Shown: in pieces, positions 24,190-33,663 of the stretch
Layout of the letters: every line of letters begins with the position of its first letter
Numbering within the stretch: position 1 is the first letter of the stretch
Assembly: GCA_041736705.1 (NCBI GenBank)
Contig: JBGSTC010000006.1
Location: 62,001 to 126,000, forward strand
Length of the DNA: 64,000 bases
Source: GWE2-51-13 sp041736705
GTDB lineage: Bacteria > Bacillota_I > Bacilli_A > Erysipelotrichales > Erysipelotrichaceae
Reading direction: 5' to 3'
Made by a program: the position numbers and the translations under genes
The notes under the pieces: generated by a model
Databases searched by the model: none
What the model was told of the DNA's origin: nothing
What the model saw: the letters and a program-made list of their open reading frames with translations, nothing else

Positions 24190-26733
24190 ATGAAAAAGAT
24201 GCTATTGGTCGATGGAAACTCGATGCTATTCCGTGCGTTTTACGCAAGTTCCTATACCCGTATGAGCAGCGCTTCCCAATCCGTCAGCACCAACGCGGTG
24301 TTCGGGTTCGTCAGCATGCTGAACAAGGCGATCGAACTGGTCCAGCCGCAGACCTTGGTCGTGGCGTGGGACAGCGGGAAGAAAACCTTCCGGCACGATG
24401 CCTATCCCGAATACAAAGGGACCCGTAAGGAACTTCCCGAAGAACTGATTCAACAGTTCCCATTGGTGCGTGAATATCTGGATGCCGCACGGATCTGCCG
24501 CATCCAGGAAGATGGCTTGGAAGCCGACGACATCATCGGGTCGTTGGCGAAGAAATACCCTGACTGGGACATCAACATCCTGAGTTCCGACCGTGATCTG
24601 CTTCAACTGATCGACCCGACCACCTCGGTCTGGCTGATGAAGAAGGGGTTGACGGAAATCGTGGAGATGGATGAAGCCGCACTCAAAACCGAAATGAACC
24701 TGACCCCCGTCCAAATCACCGATCTTAAGGGATTGATGGGCGATGCTTCCGACAACATCCCGGGCTTACCCGGCGTCGGGGAGAAGACCGCATTGAAACT
24801 GTTGGATGAGTACGGATCGGTCGAGAACGTCCTTGAACATGCGGAAGAACTGAAGGGCAAACTCAAGGAAACGGTAACCAATAACCGTGATTTGGCGCTT
24901 TTCTCGAAGTTTTTGGCGACGATCAAGACGGACGCGCCGATCACCCTCGGGATGTCGGAAATGGTCTTTCATCCCGATGTTCAAGGGAGTTACGAGTTCT
25001 TTAAGAAATACGACATGTATTCCTTGGCGAAGAAGGCGGAAGAAAACCTGGTCAAACAAAACCACAAGACAAGCGTCGATGTCGATTCGTTTAGCGCACT
25101 CAAGCGCGAAAACGGGTTGACCCTTTTCGCGCAATACGACTTGGACGAGAGTTCTTTCCCGCATCCCTTATTGTCCTTAACCTTCAGCGACGGGGAAGCG
25201 TCGATCTATCAGACCGCGTCGCAGTTCCTCAAGAACCAAGACATCCTGAAGTATCTTGCCTCCGATGAACTCAAAATCGGTTACGATGTCAAACGCATCC
25301 TGCACGGACTTGGCGTCCTTCGGATCGACGCACATCTGAATGAGGACTTACTGATCCTCGCTTTCCTGGTCGATTCCAACCTGAGTTCCTATGAAAAAGC
25401 GGCCGAAGTCCACGGATGGCCGGCCATGCCTGCCGCCAATTCGGATCCCTCGACCATCGATGCCTGCAAGGAAATCGCACTGCGTATGCATAAGACGTAT
25501 ACGACCCTAAAACCGATACTGGAAGAAAAAGGCATGTTGGACCTCTACCGCACCATCGAAATCCCCTTGGTGAAAGTACTGGCGGGGATGGAGAAGGAAG
25601 GCATACGCGTCGATCTTGAGATCCTCAACCGCATCGCGGACGAAACCCTCGCCAAGATCAACGAACTGACCGACAAGATCACGGAAAAAGCCGGGATATC
25701 CTTCAACATCAATTCCCCCAAGCAACTGGCGGAAGTCCTCTTCGATAAATTGAATTTACCGTCCAACAAGAAGCGTTCCACGTCGATCGACGTCCTTGAA
25801 GAATTGGCGAGCCAGCATGTGGTCGTCGCCGACCTGATCGAATACCGCAAATACCAGAAACTCTATTCCACCTACGCCCAGGGATTGAAGAAATTCATCC
25901 AGGCGGACGGAAAGATCCATACCGATTATAGGCAGTGCGTGGCTGCGACCGGACGTCTTTCATCGACCGACCCCAACCTGCAAAACATCAGCGTACGCAA
26001 TGAGGAAACCCGCGAAATCCGTCGCGCTTTCGTCGCCGATCCGGGACACTACCTCTATTCATGCGACTACTCCCAGATCGAACTTCGTATTCTGGCGCAT
26101 ATGGCCAATGAAACCGCGATGATCGAAGCGTTCCGTAGCGGCGACGACATCCATACCCGCACCGCGAAGGATGTCTTCCATGTGGAAACGGTTGATTCGA
26201 CCCGTCGTCGCCAAGCCAAGGCCGTCAACTTTGGGATCATCTACGGCATCAGCGATTTCGGCTTGGCCCAACAGATCGGCGTCTCGCGTGAAACCGCCCG
26301 TCTTTTCATCCAAAACTACCTCAATACGTATCGCGGAATCCAGAATTTCATGGATGAAACCGTGGCATTCTGCCAGGTCAACGGCTATGTGGTGACGATG
26401 TTCGGTCGCCGCCGTGAAATCCCGGAAATCCACGACAAGAACTATGCGATGCGCGAATTCGGAAAACGCGCGGCGATGAACGCGCCGATCCAAGGCAGCG
26501 CCGCCGATTTGATCAAGGTCGCGATGATCCGCATCGACGAAGCATTGAAACAACGCAACATGAAAACAAAGATGATCCTGCAGGTCCACGATGAACTGGT
26601 GTTCCATGTCCCATACGGCGAACTCGAGGAAGTAAGAAAACTCGTCACCCATGAAATGTCCACCGCGGCCGTCTTGAACGTCCCGCTGGATGTTTCCGAA
26701 GCCTGGGGGAACGACTGGTACGAGGCGAAGTAG
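24190..26733 (+). CDS. polA: DNA polymerase I
   Basis: Repair and Okazaki-fragment polymerase of 847 residues. The N-terminal 5'-3' exonuclease (about 1-290) shows LLVDGNSMLFRAF, the acidic ADDIIG and LKGLMGDASDNIPG. The middle domain is 3'-5' exonuclease-like in fold position but lacks the DxE and other acidic motifs, so proofreading is probably absent, as in many Gram-positive enzymes. The polymerase domain has motif A DYSQIELRILAH, motif B RRQAKAVNFGIIYG and motif C VHDELVFH. It heads an operon: mutM begins at the base after the stop, then coaE, dnaB and dnaI. Confidence 0.98.
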   Translation: MKKMLLVDGNSMLFRAFYASSYTRMSSASQSVSTNAVFGFVSMLNKAIELVQPQTLVVAWDSGKKTFRHDAYPEYKGTRKELPEELIQQFPLVREYLDAARICRIQEDGLEADDIIGSLAKKYPDWDINILSSDRDLLQLIDPTTSVWLMKKGLTEIVEMDEAALKTEMNLTPVQITDLKGLMGDASDNIPGLPGVGEKTALKLLDEYGSVENVLEHAEELKGKLKETVTNNRDLALFSKFLATIKTDAPITLGMSEMVFHPDVQGSYEFFKKYDMYSLAKKAEENLVKQNHKTSVDVDSFSALKRENGLTLFAQYDLDESSFPHPLLSLTFSDGEASIYQTASQFLKNQDILKYLASDELKIGYDVKRILHGLGVLRIDAHLNEDLLILAFLVDSNLSSYEKAAEVHGWPAMPAANSDPSTIDACKEIALRMHKTYTTLKPILEEKGMLDLYRTIEIPLVKVLAGMEKEGIRVDLEILNRIADETLAKINELTDKITEKAGISFNINSPKQLAEVLFDKLNLPSNKKRSTSIDVLEELASQHVVVADLIEYRKYQKLYSTYAQGLKKFIQADGKIHTDYRQCVAATGRLSSTDPNLQNISVRNEETREIRRAFVADPGHYLYSCDYSQIELRILAHMANETAMIEAFRSGDDIHTRTAKDVFHVETVDSTRRRQAKAVNFGIIYGISDFGLAQQIGVSRETARLFIQNYLNTYRGIQNFMDETVAFCQVNGYVVTMFGRRREIPEIHDKNYAMREFGKRAAMNAPIQGSAADLIKVAMIRIDEALKQRNMKTKMILQVHDELVFHVPYGELEEVRKLVTHEMSTAAVLNVPLDVSEAWGNDWYEAK

Positions 26734-27555
26734 ATGCCCGAACTCCCCGAAGTACAAACCGTCGCCGACAGCATGAAACATTCCTTGGTGAACGCCACGA
26801 TCCATGAAGTCATGTTTCTTTGGCCCAAGATCAGCGGAAACCTTCCCGCTGAGGAAATGACCCGACGCCTGGTCGGAAAGCGGATTTTGGATGTCGGACG
26901 ACGCGCGAAATACATTTTGATCCGACTTGATCATGGGACGCTGATCGTCCATCTGAGGATGGAGGGACGGTTCTACATTAAAGAATCGACCGAAGCGGTC
27001 CATAAACATAGCCATGTCTTGCTTCATCTTGACGATACACGGCGCGTGGAATACAACGACACGCGCAAATTCGGACGATTCTACTACTATGACGAAGGGC
27101 AAGCCCTCACCGTGTTGGACGGATTGGGAAAGGAACCCTTCGACGATACATTGACCGCAAGCGAACTCCACAAAAGCACGCGCAACAAAAAAACAAGCCT
27201 GAAAGTCTGGTTGTTGGACCAAACGCACATCGCGGGCATCGGGAACATCTATGCGGACGAAATCTGCTTCGCAGCCCGCGTTTCACCCAAGCAACCCGTG
27301 GGTCGGATTTCGCTCAAACAATGGGAAAACATTCTTGAGAACACACGCTCGATCCTCAGTCAAGCGATCCTGTCCGGCGGGACGACCATCCGCACCTACA
27401 CTTCCTCGCTGGGCATCACCGGAAGATTCCAGATCGAACTCAACGCCTACGGAAGAAAAGGGGAAGCTTGCAGACAATGCGGGACCCCCATGAAACGCAT
27501 CGTCGTCGGACAGCGCGGGACGATCTATTGCCCGGTCTGTCAGAAAGTGAGGTAA
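26734..27555 (+). CDS. mutM: Formamidopyrimidine-DNA glycosylase
   Basis: Removes 8-oxoguanine and ring-opened purines and nicks the abasic site. The 273 residues begin MPELPEV with the catalytic Pro2 and Glu3. The beta-hairpin Lys lies in the K-H-S-H region, and the H2TH motif spans the IAGIGNIYADE region. The C-terminal zinc finger is CRQCGTPM...CPVC. It starts immediately after the polA stop. The polA-mutM-coaE order is common in Firmicutes. Confidence 0.97.
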   Translation: MPELPEVQTVADSMKHSLVNATIHEVMFLWPKISGNLPAEEMTRRLVGKRILDVGRRAKYILIRLDHGTLIVHLRMEGRFYIKESTEAVHKHSHVLLHLDDTRRVEYNDTRKFGRFYYYDEGQALTVLDGLGKEPFDDTLTASELHKSTRNKKTSLKVWLLDQTHIAGIGNIYADEICFAARVSPKQPVGRISLKQWENILENTRSILSQAILSGGTTIRTYTSSLGITGRFQIELNAYGRKGEACRQCGTPMKRIVVGQRGTIYCPVCQKVR

Positions 27556-27556
27556 C

Positions 27557-28147
27557 ATGCGCATCGCGATCACAGGAAGCATCGGTTCGGGAAAATCCGA
27601 AGCGGGGAAGATCCTGAAGGAATTAGGGTACACCGTGATCGATACGGACGAGTTGGCGCATCGAACGTTACTCAACGGCAACGACGTCTTTGCGTCGATC
27701 GTCAATGAATACGGAAACAAGGCGATCGGCGTCGACGGCAACATCGACCGCCGATTCCTGGCGGATCTGATCTTCGCCGACCCTCAAGAAAAAAAGAAAG
27801 TCGAAGGCTGGATGCATCCGGTGATCTGGCGCATGGTCGATGAAGAGTGCGAGAAGCATCGTCAAGAAGACCTAGTTTTCGTCGAAGTCCCGCTTTTGTA
27901 TGAAACCGGTTCGCAAACACGCTTCGACCGTAGTATACTGATACTCACCACCCAAAAGACCGCGATCGAGCGTTTGATGCGCCATCGCAAAATCAGCCAG
28001 GCCGAAGCGAAACGAAGATGGAAAAGCCAGATGGATCCCAAACTCAAGGCGAGATTCGCCGATGAAGTGATCCGCAACGACAAAAGCCTGGAAGAACTGA
28101 AACTGAATATACAAAAAGTGATCGAGAAACTCAAGAAAAACACGTAG
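27557..28147 (+). CDS. coaE: Dephospho-CoA kinase
   Basis: Last step of coenzyme A synthesis, phosphorylating the 3'-OH of dephospho-CoA. The 196 residues carry P-loop GSIGSGKSE at the N-terminus, the conserved VIDTDELAHR, and the CoA-domain segment VEVPLLYETG. One base separates it from mutM. It sits inside the replication/repair operon as in many Bacilli. Confidence 0.96.
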   Translation: MRIAITGSIGSGKSEAGKILKELGYTVIDTDELAHRTLLNGNDVFASIVNEYGNKAIGVDGNIDRRFLADLIFADPQEKKKVEGWMHPVIWRMVDEECEKHRQEDLVFVEVPLLYETGSQTRFDRSILILTTQKTAIERLMRHRKISQAEAKRRWKSQMDPKLKARFADEVIRNDKSLEELKLNIQKVIEKLKKNT

Positions 28148-28160
28148 AAGGGGAAACACG

Positions 28161-29360
28161 ATGGAACTCAAAGCGAAAGATACCTATCGGATCGAATCGA
28201 AGGACGGATTGTCGATCGAAGATCTGGAAAGTCTATGGAATCCGTATCTCGCCCTTTCCTGTGCGAACACGATCGGACTTTATTGTCTTCTGCACACGGA
28301 AAAAGCCAGCGGCGTGAGTGTCGAAACCCACGGCCATCTATGCGAACTCTTGGACATCCGCATCGAGACGCTACAGAAATCCTTCCGCCTCCTTGAACAA
28401 ATCGGATTGGTCGAAAGCTATCTGCGCGATAACGAAGACCACCAGGACTTCATCTACGTCCTGAAGAAACCCTTGACCCTGCAAAACCTACTGAACCATG
28501 AAGCCCTGGGAAGGGCGCTCTATCAAAAAATCGGTAACGCATCCTTCGATCTGATGAAGAAACGCTTCGCCCGTTCCGTCTACGATAAAGACGGATTCAC
28601 GCAGATCACTGCGAAGTTCGACCCCTCCGCCCTCATGCGTTGGGACGAAACCGTTGAAGCGCAATACCTCACCCAGCAGACCCGTCCCCAAACCGTCAAA
28701 CTGACCCATCTGACCTTCGACTTAAAGAAATTCCTGCAACGCTGTTCCTCCGTCGTTTTCCCGATGGAAATGCGGACGCAAGACACCTTGGAGAAAATCG
28801 AAGAACTCGGCAGCATTTTCGGGATTTCAGAAGACGACATGGTCCGTTTGGTCGGCAAGTGCGTCAACTTCAAATCAGGGAAAGTCGATCTGGAGGCGCT
28901 GCATAAACGCATCACCCACGAACCCCTCCATCAAACCAAACTCCCCGACGACCCCTATCGCTGGCCGCCGGTGATCTTCCTGAAAAACAAGCAGAACGGG
29001 ATCGAACCGGTCGACGCCGATAAACGTCTCTTACTAAAGTTGGTCGGCGAACTCCGCCTCAATCCGGAAGTCGTCAACGTCCTGGTCGAACACATCCTCG
29101 CCACCAACAACCAACGCCTCAACAAGGCCTATGTGGAGAAGATCGCCATGACCTGGTCGCGACTAGGCATCAAGAGCGTGGAAGAAGCGAAGAAAGAAAT
29201 CGATTCCCCGCAGGTATCCTTCAAATCGGCGGGTACTAGGAAACGTAACGACGTGATGCCGACCTTTGAAGAAGAAACGCAGGGACTCAGCGAAGCGGAA
29301 CGCGCCGAACTGTTTGAAAGTTTGAACGCGTTGGGAGGGAAGAAGCATGGAAAAGATTGA
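28161..29360 (+). CDS. dnaB: Replication initiation and membrane attachment protein DnaB
   Basis: A 399-residue homologue of Bacillus DnaB, which helps DnaD and DnaI load the replicative helicase; it is not the helicase itself. The N-terminal winged-helix region (about 20-110) is followed by DnaB_2-type helical domains (about 195-350). A polar C-terminal tail precedes the coupled dnaI start. Sequence similarity in this family is weak, so position directly upstream of dnaI and domain order carry much of the call. It overlaps dnaI by 14 bases. Confidence 0.87.
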   Translation: MELKAKDTYRIESKDGLSIEDLESLWNPYLALSCANTIGLYCLLHTEKASGVSVETHGHLCELLDIRIETLQKSFRLLEQIGLVESYLRDNEDHQDFIYVLKKPLTLQNLLNHEALGRALYQKIGNASFDLMKKRFARSVYDKDGFTQITAKFDPSALMRWDETVEAQYLTQQTRPQTVKLTHLTFDLKKFLQRCSSVVFPMEMRTQDTLEKIEELGSIFGISEDDMVRLVGKCVNFKSGKVDLEALHKRITHEPLHQTKLPDDPYRWPPVIFLKNKQNGIEPVDADKRLLLKLVGELRLNPEVVNVLVEHILATNNQRLNKAYVEKIAMTWSRLGIKSVEEAKKEIDSPQVSFKSAGTRKRNDVMPTFEEETQGLSEAERAELFESLNALGGKKHGKD

Positions 29361-30261
29361 AATCGCACGCAACGACGATCCGAAACTACTTGCGCTCCAT
29401 CGCGAACTGGAGGAGAGAGTCCTTCAAGACAAACGTGTGCAGGTATTCATGAAAACCTACGACTATCCGGAAAAGAACGTCCGGATTTTCGCGCAACGTT
29501 TTTCCGACTGGCTCGACGGACTCAACCTTTGCATCGGTTGTCCGGGTTTACATGCCTGTAAACAAAAAACGACGGGCTCCGTGATGGAACTCGTCGCCCA
29601 ACCCTTACTGATGAACATCGTCACGCCCTGCGCCTACAAGCGGGCGGATGACGAAGGAAGACGCCATGCATCCAATTACCTCATCAACGACGCCGCCCCC
29701 GAGATGATCCTCACCGACCTTGTGAAATTGGCGTCTCCCAACGAAGACCCGGTCTACCTCAAAGCGGTCAAAGCGGTCTTGGACAAAATGAAAAGCGACG
29801 ATAAAACCGGATACTTCCTCTATGGCAACCCCGGTGTCGGTAAAACCTACTTGGCCGCGGCCATGACCAACCACTTCGCCAAGGAAGGGAAGAAAGTCGC
29901 CTTCCTCCACGTTCCGACCTTCACGCAGAAGATCAAGAATTCATTGGACGACCCCGATTACATCGACACGATCCTCGCGACATTGCGCAACGTCCCCCTC
30001 TTGGTGATGGACGATATCGGGGCCGAATCGGTCACTTCCTGGATCCGCGACGAGATCCTCTTTCCAATCCTTAATTTCAGGATGGAATCGAAGAAAACCA
30101 CCTGGTTCACGTCCAACGAGAGCCTGGAAAGTTTAAAAAACCACTATATGTACAACCAACGCGCCGAGAAGGAAGAGATGAAAGCGGTTCGAATCATGGA
30201 ACGCATCGAGACCCTTGCGAAACCCCTGTATCTAGGCGGTAAAAACCGCCGGCGCATGTAA
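29347..30261 (+). CDS. dnaI: Primosomal helicase loader DnaI
   Basis: AAA+ ATPase of 304 residues that loads the replicative helicase. The N-terminal domain has the zinc-binding cysteine cluster CIGCPGLHAC. The AAA+ core has Walker A GNPGVGKTYLA, Walker B LLVMDDIGAES and sensor I FTSNESL. It begins inside dnaB. In Bacillus dnaB-dnaI is followed by thrS; here the glycolytic pfkA operon intervenes before thrS. No terminator is seen; instead the pfkA leader carries an unusual inverted repeat. Confidence 0.95.
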   Translation: MEKIEIARNDDPKLLALHRELEERVLQDKRVQVFMKTYDYPEKNVRIFAQRFSDWLDGLNLCIGCPGLHACKQKTTGSVMELVAQPLLMNIVTPCAYKRADDEGRRHASNYLINDAAPEMILTDLVKLASPNEDPVYLKAVKAVLDKMKSDDKTGYFLYGNPGVGKTYLAAAMTNHFAKEGKKVAFLHVPTFTQKIKNSLDDPDYIDTILATLRNVPLLVMDDIGAESVTSWIRDEILFPILNFRMESKKTTWFTSNESLESLKNHYMYNQRAEKEEMKAVRIMERIETLAKPLYLGGKNRRRM

Positions 30262-30267
30262 TAATTA

Positions 30268-30296
30268 CTGAAAAATCCTCCTGGAAATGGTATGAT
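30268..30296 (+). promoter_or_regulatory. Promoter of the pfkA operon
   Basis: CTGAAA and an extended -10 TGG-TATGAT with a 17-base spacer, 27 bases before pfkA. Confidence 0.6.
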
Positions 30297-30318
30297 AACC
30301 GTGGACAACAGGAGGATT
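30274..30318 (+). repeat. Inverted repeat pairing the pfkA Shine-Dalgarno with upstream sequence
   Basis: AATCCTCCTG (30274-30283) is the exact reverse complement of CAGGAGGATT (30309-30318), which contains the pfkA ribosome binding site. The left arm lies in the promoter spacer, upstream of the predicted start of transcription, so only read-through RNA from dnaI would contain both arms. Confidence 0.8.
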
Positions 30319-30323
30319 CTTTT

Positions 30324-31286
30324 ATGGTAAAAAGAATCGGCGTTTTGACTTCGGGCGGAGACGCCCCCGGGATGAACGCCGCCATCCGTGCGGTAACCCG
30401 ATCGGCGATCGCGCGCGGAATCGAAGTCGTGGGGATCTACGACGGGTTTAAAGGAATGTATGAAGGCAAAATGGAGTTGCTGAGCACGAAATCGGTCAGC
30501 GACGTCATGATCCGCGGAGGCACCATCATCGGTACCGCGCGTTTGCCTGAATTTAAAGATGAATCGGTGCGTAAAGTCGCGATCGAGAATTTGAAGAAAT
30601 TCGAAGTCGAAGCCGTGGTCGTCATCGGCGGCGACGGTTCTTACCGCGGGGCGATGGCTCTGACCAACATGGGCATCAACTGCATCGGGCTTCCGGGAAC
30701 CATCGACAACGACATCGTTTCCACGGAATACACGATCGGTTTCGACACCGCGTTGAACACCGTCATCCAAGCCATCGATAAACTGCGCGACACGAGTTCT
30801 TCGCATCATCGCTGTTCGGTGGTCGAAGTCATGGGGAACCGCTGCGGCGACCTCGCTTTGTATTCGGGCTTGAGTTGCGGGGCGGAAATCATCATCACGC
30901 CGGAAACGGGCTACGATGAAGTCGAAGTCTTGAACAAGCTTCGCTATTTCGAAGAAGTCAAACATAAGAACCACGCTATCGTCGTCATCAGCGAGAAGAT
31001 CACGGATGTGGAGATGTTGGCACAGAAGATCAGCAACGCGACGAAGTTTTCGGGAAGGGCGACCGTGCTCGGCCATGTGCAGCGCGGCGGCAGCCCGACG
31101 GCGTTCGACCGCGTTTTGGCGACACGAATGGGGGATAAGGCCGTGGAGCTTCTGGCAAACAATATCGGGGGTCAGTGTGTCGGCATGATCAACAACAAGA
31201 TCGTGGCCATCGATATCAACGAAGCGCTGGCGATGCCCAAAGCATCGCGCAAACACTTAAGCGAATTGCACGAGCGCTTGGTTTAA
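30324..31286 (+). CDS. pfkA: ATP-dependent 6-phosphofructokinase
   Basis: Commits fructose-6-phosphate to glycolysis. The 320-residue length is typical of the bacterial tetramer. Visible motifs: ATP-site TSGGDAPGMNAAIRA, GGDGSYRGA, the catalytic PGTIDNDI and the F6P-binding VEVMGNRCGDLA. LGHVQRGGSPTAFDR is also conserved. GDG (not GGDD) points to ATP, not PPi, as phosphoryl donor. It is first in an operon with pyk, glk and an M29 aminopeptidase. Confidence 0.97.
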   Translation: MVKRIGVLTSGGDAPGMNAAIRAVTRSAIARGIEVVGIYDGFKGMYEGKMELLSTKSVSDVMIRGGTIIGTARLPEFKDESVRKVAIENLKKFEVEAVVVIGGDGSYRGAMALTNMGINCIGLPGTIDNDIVSTEYTIGFDTALNTVIQAIDKLRDTSSSHHRCSVVEVMGNRCGDLALYSGLSCGAEIIITPETGYDEVEVLNKLRYFEEVKHKNHAIVVISEKITDVEMLAQKISNATKFSGRATVLGHVQRGGSPTAFDRVLATRMGDKAVELLANNIGGQCVGMINNKIVAIDINEALAMPKASRKHLSELHERLV

Positions 31287-31308
31287 ACCAGTACAAAAAG
31301 GAGAAACC

Positions 31309-32739
31309 ATGTACAACCAATTTAGAAAAACGAAGATCATCTGCACCTTGGGTCCGGTGAGTCAAAGCACGGAAATGATCGAGAAACTGGCGAAAGCGGG
31401 GATGAACATCGTCCGTCTCAACTTCTCCCACGGCACCCACGAAGAACAAGGCGCCCGGATCGACACGGTTCGTGAAATCAACGATCGCGCGGGATACAAC
31501 CTCGGGATCATGTTGGACACGAAGGGACCGGAAATCCGCTGCGGCGAGATGGAAAACGGCGCGCTTCACTTCAAAACGGGGGACGTCGTCAACGTCGTCC
31601 GTGAAACGGTCCTTGGCAACAACCAACGCTTCCACATCACATGCCCTGAAATGTACGACGACATCGTACCGGGAAACTACCTACTGATCGACGACGGGAA
31701 AATGCGTTTGACCGTCACCGACATCCCTGAAAACGGCGTTCTGACCTGCTGCGTCGAGAATTCGGGCGTCATCAAGACGAGAAAAGGGGTCAACGTCCCC
31801 AACGTCAAACTGTCGATGCCGTTCATTTCCGAAAAGGACGACCAGGATCTGCGTTTCGGTTGCCGCAAAGACGTGGACTTCATCGCCGCGTCCTTCGTAC
31901 GCCGTGCCGAAGACGTCGTCGCCATCCGCAAGATTCTATTGGATGAAGGGAAGAAGAAAATCCAGATCATCGCGAAGATCGAAAACCAGGAAGGCTACGA
32001 CAACCTTGAAAGCATTCTGAGCGTCGCCGACGGGGTCATGGTCGCACGCGGGGACCTGGGAGTCGAAGTCAGCACCCAATTGGTCCCGATCTATCAGAAG
32101 AGCATCATCAAGAAAGCCAATGAAATCGGGAAACCGGTCATCACCGCGACCCATATGCTTGAATCCATGATGGCGAATCCGCGTCCGACGCGGGCAGAAG
32201 CCAGCGACGTCGCCAACGCCGTGTTGGACGGCAGCGACTGCATCATGCTTTCGGGGGAAACGGCCGCAGGGGAATACCCGATCGAAGCCGTAACCACGAT
32301 GGACATCATCGCGCGCGCCATGGAAGAATTACTTCCGTATCGCGAACGTTTGGACAGCGCCATCCGTTCCAGCAATAAAACCGTGCAGGACGCGATCGGG
32401 ATTTCCGTCGCCGACGCCGCGCTACAACTCGACAAGGTCAAGGCCATCGTCGCGTTCACCCAAGGCGGAAGCACCGCGCGCCGGATTTCGAAATTCCGTC
32501 CGTGCGTCCCTATTTTCGCCGTCACCTTCACCAAATCCGTCCAGCGTAAACTGGAAACCAGCTGGGGGGTCATCCCCATCTTCTCCGATGTCCAAAACGC
32601 CATGACCAACGACGACGAACTCGCCAGTATCATCGCAAAGGACAACGGTTTGAAGGAAGGCGATTACGTCATCATCACGGCGGGTTACCCGACGGGTGAA
32701 GGCACCGCCAACATGATGAAGATCGTCGAAGTCAAATAA
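31309..32739 (+). CDS. pyk: Pyruvate kinase
   Basis: Transfers phosphate from PEP to ADP, the last step of glycolysis. The 476 residues show KIICTLGP, MNIVRLNFSHG, LDTKGPEIR, the catalytic IIAKIENQEG, the metal-site MVARGDLGVE and MLSGETAAGEYP. The extra C-terminal PEP-utiliser-like domain found in Bacillus Pyk is absent, so it is the short form. It follows pfkA by 22 bases with AAGGAG before the start. Confidence 0.97.
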   Translation: MYNQFRKTKIICTLGPVSQSTEMIEKLAKAGMNIVRLNFSHGTHEEQGARIDTVREINDRAGYNLGIMLDTKGPEIRCGEMENGALHFKTGDVVNVVRETVLGNNQRFHITCPEMYDDIVPGNYLLIDDGKMRLTVTDIPENGVLTCCVENSGVIKTRKGVNVPNVKLSMPFISEKDDQDLRFGCRKDVDFIAASFVRRAEDVVAIRKILLDEGKKKIQIIAKIENQEGYDNLESILSVADGVMVARGDLGVEVSTQLVPIYQKSIIKKANEIGKPVITATHMLESMMANPRPTRAEASDVANAVLDGSDCIMLSGETAAGEYPIEAVTTMDIIARAMEELLPYRERLDSAIRSSNKTVQDAIGISVADAALQLDKVKAIVAFTQGGSTARRISKFRPCVPIFAVTFTKSVQRKLETSWGVIPIFSDVQNAMTNDDELASIIAKDNGLKEGDYVIITAGYPTGEGTANMMKIVEVK

Positions 32740-32752
32740 AAGGGGAAACACC

Positions 32753-33652
32753 ATGAAAACATACATCGGGATCGATTTAGGCGGAACCAACGTACGCGTG
32801 GCGAAAGTCACGGCGGACGGACAGATCTTAAATGAAGTGAAAAGCCCTTCCTATGCCTTGGAAGGACCTGAGAAAGTCATGACGAATCTGATTTCTTGCA
32901 TCCATAAAATCGAAAACTGGAAAGAGTGCAGCGGCATCGGTGTCGGCGTACCCGGTCCGGTGGATACCCTGCGCGGTGAAATGATCATGGCGACCAACCT
33001 CCCCGGATTCGTCCGCTACCCGATTGCACAGACCCTGCAAACCGAATTCGGACTCCCGACCTACGTCGACAACGACGCCAACGTCGCGGGTTTAGCCGAA
33101 GCTTTGGTCGGTGCGGGCAAAGGACAACCCGTCATCTATTACCTAACGCATAGCACAGGCATCGGCGGTGCCTTGGTCGTCGACGGAAAAGTCGTCTCCG
33201 GTAAAAACGGACATGCGGGCGAAGTCGGCAACATCATCATCGACCGCCACCGTCAGAAATACAATCATCTCAACGTCGGTGCGATCGAAAACGAAGCTTC
33301 CGGCACCGCGTTGATCCGCATCGGACGCGAACGCCTGAACCCGGACATCAAGAGCGCGGGCGAAGTCTTCGCCGCCGCCAAAGCCGGCAATGCGGTCGCC
33401 TTGGACATCGTCGATAAAATGGCCTACGATTTCGCCGCCATGTGCTCCGCGATCGCCCATACGGTCGATCCCTATATGTTTGTCATCGGAGGGGGCGTCA
33501 CCAAATCGCGCGACCTCTACTTCGATAAAATGGTCGGGTATTTCAAATCCATGGTCCACACCGGCATGCAGACGATCGAATTCGCGATCGCACAGTTGGA
33601 TGAACCCGGATTGATCGGAGCGGCGATGTTGCCGATCTCCCACGGAAAGTAA
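32753..33652 (+). CDS. glk: ROK-family glucokinase
   Basis: A 299-residue ROK sugar kinase. It has the phosphate-1 motif GIDLGGTNVRVA, GVGVPGPVD, VDNDANVAGLAE (catalytic Asp) and GHAGEVGN. The zinc-binding CGCxGC motif of most ROK kinases is missing. Glucose is the most likely substrate from its place after pfkA and pyk. It is expected to feed glucose-6-phosphate to glycolysis when sugars enter unphosphorylated, for example through the GPH symporter. Confidence 0.88.
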   Translation: MKTYIGIDLGGTNVRVAKVTADGQILNEVKSPSYALEGPEKVMTNLISCIHKIENWKECSGIGVGVPGPVDTLRGEMIMATNLPGFVRYPIAQTLQTEFGLPTYVDNDANVAGLAEALVGAGKGQPVIYYLTHSTGIGGALVVDGKVVSGKNGHAGEVGNIIIDRHRQKYNHLNVGAIENEASGTALIRIGRERLNPDIKSAGEVFAAAKAGNAVALDIVDKMAYDFAAMCSAIAHTVDPYMFVIGGGVTKSRDLYFDKMVGYFKSMVHTGMQTIEFAIAQLDEPGLIGAAMLPISHGK

Positions 33653-33663
33653 GAGGAAAAATC

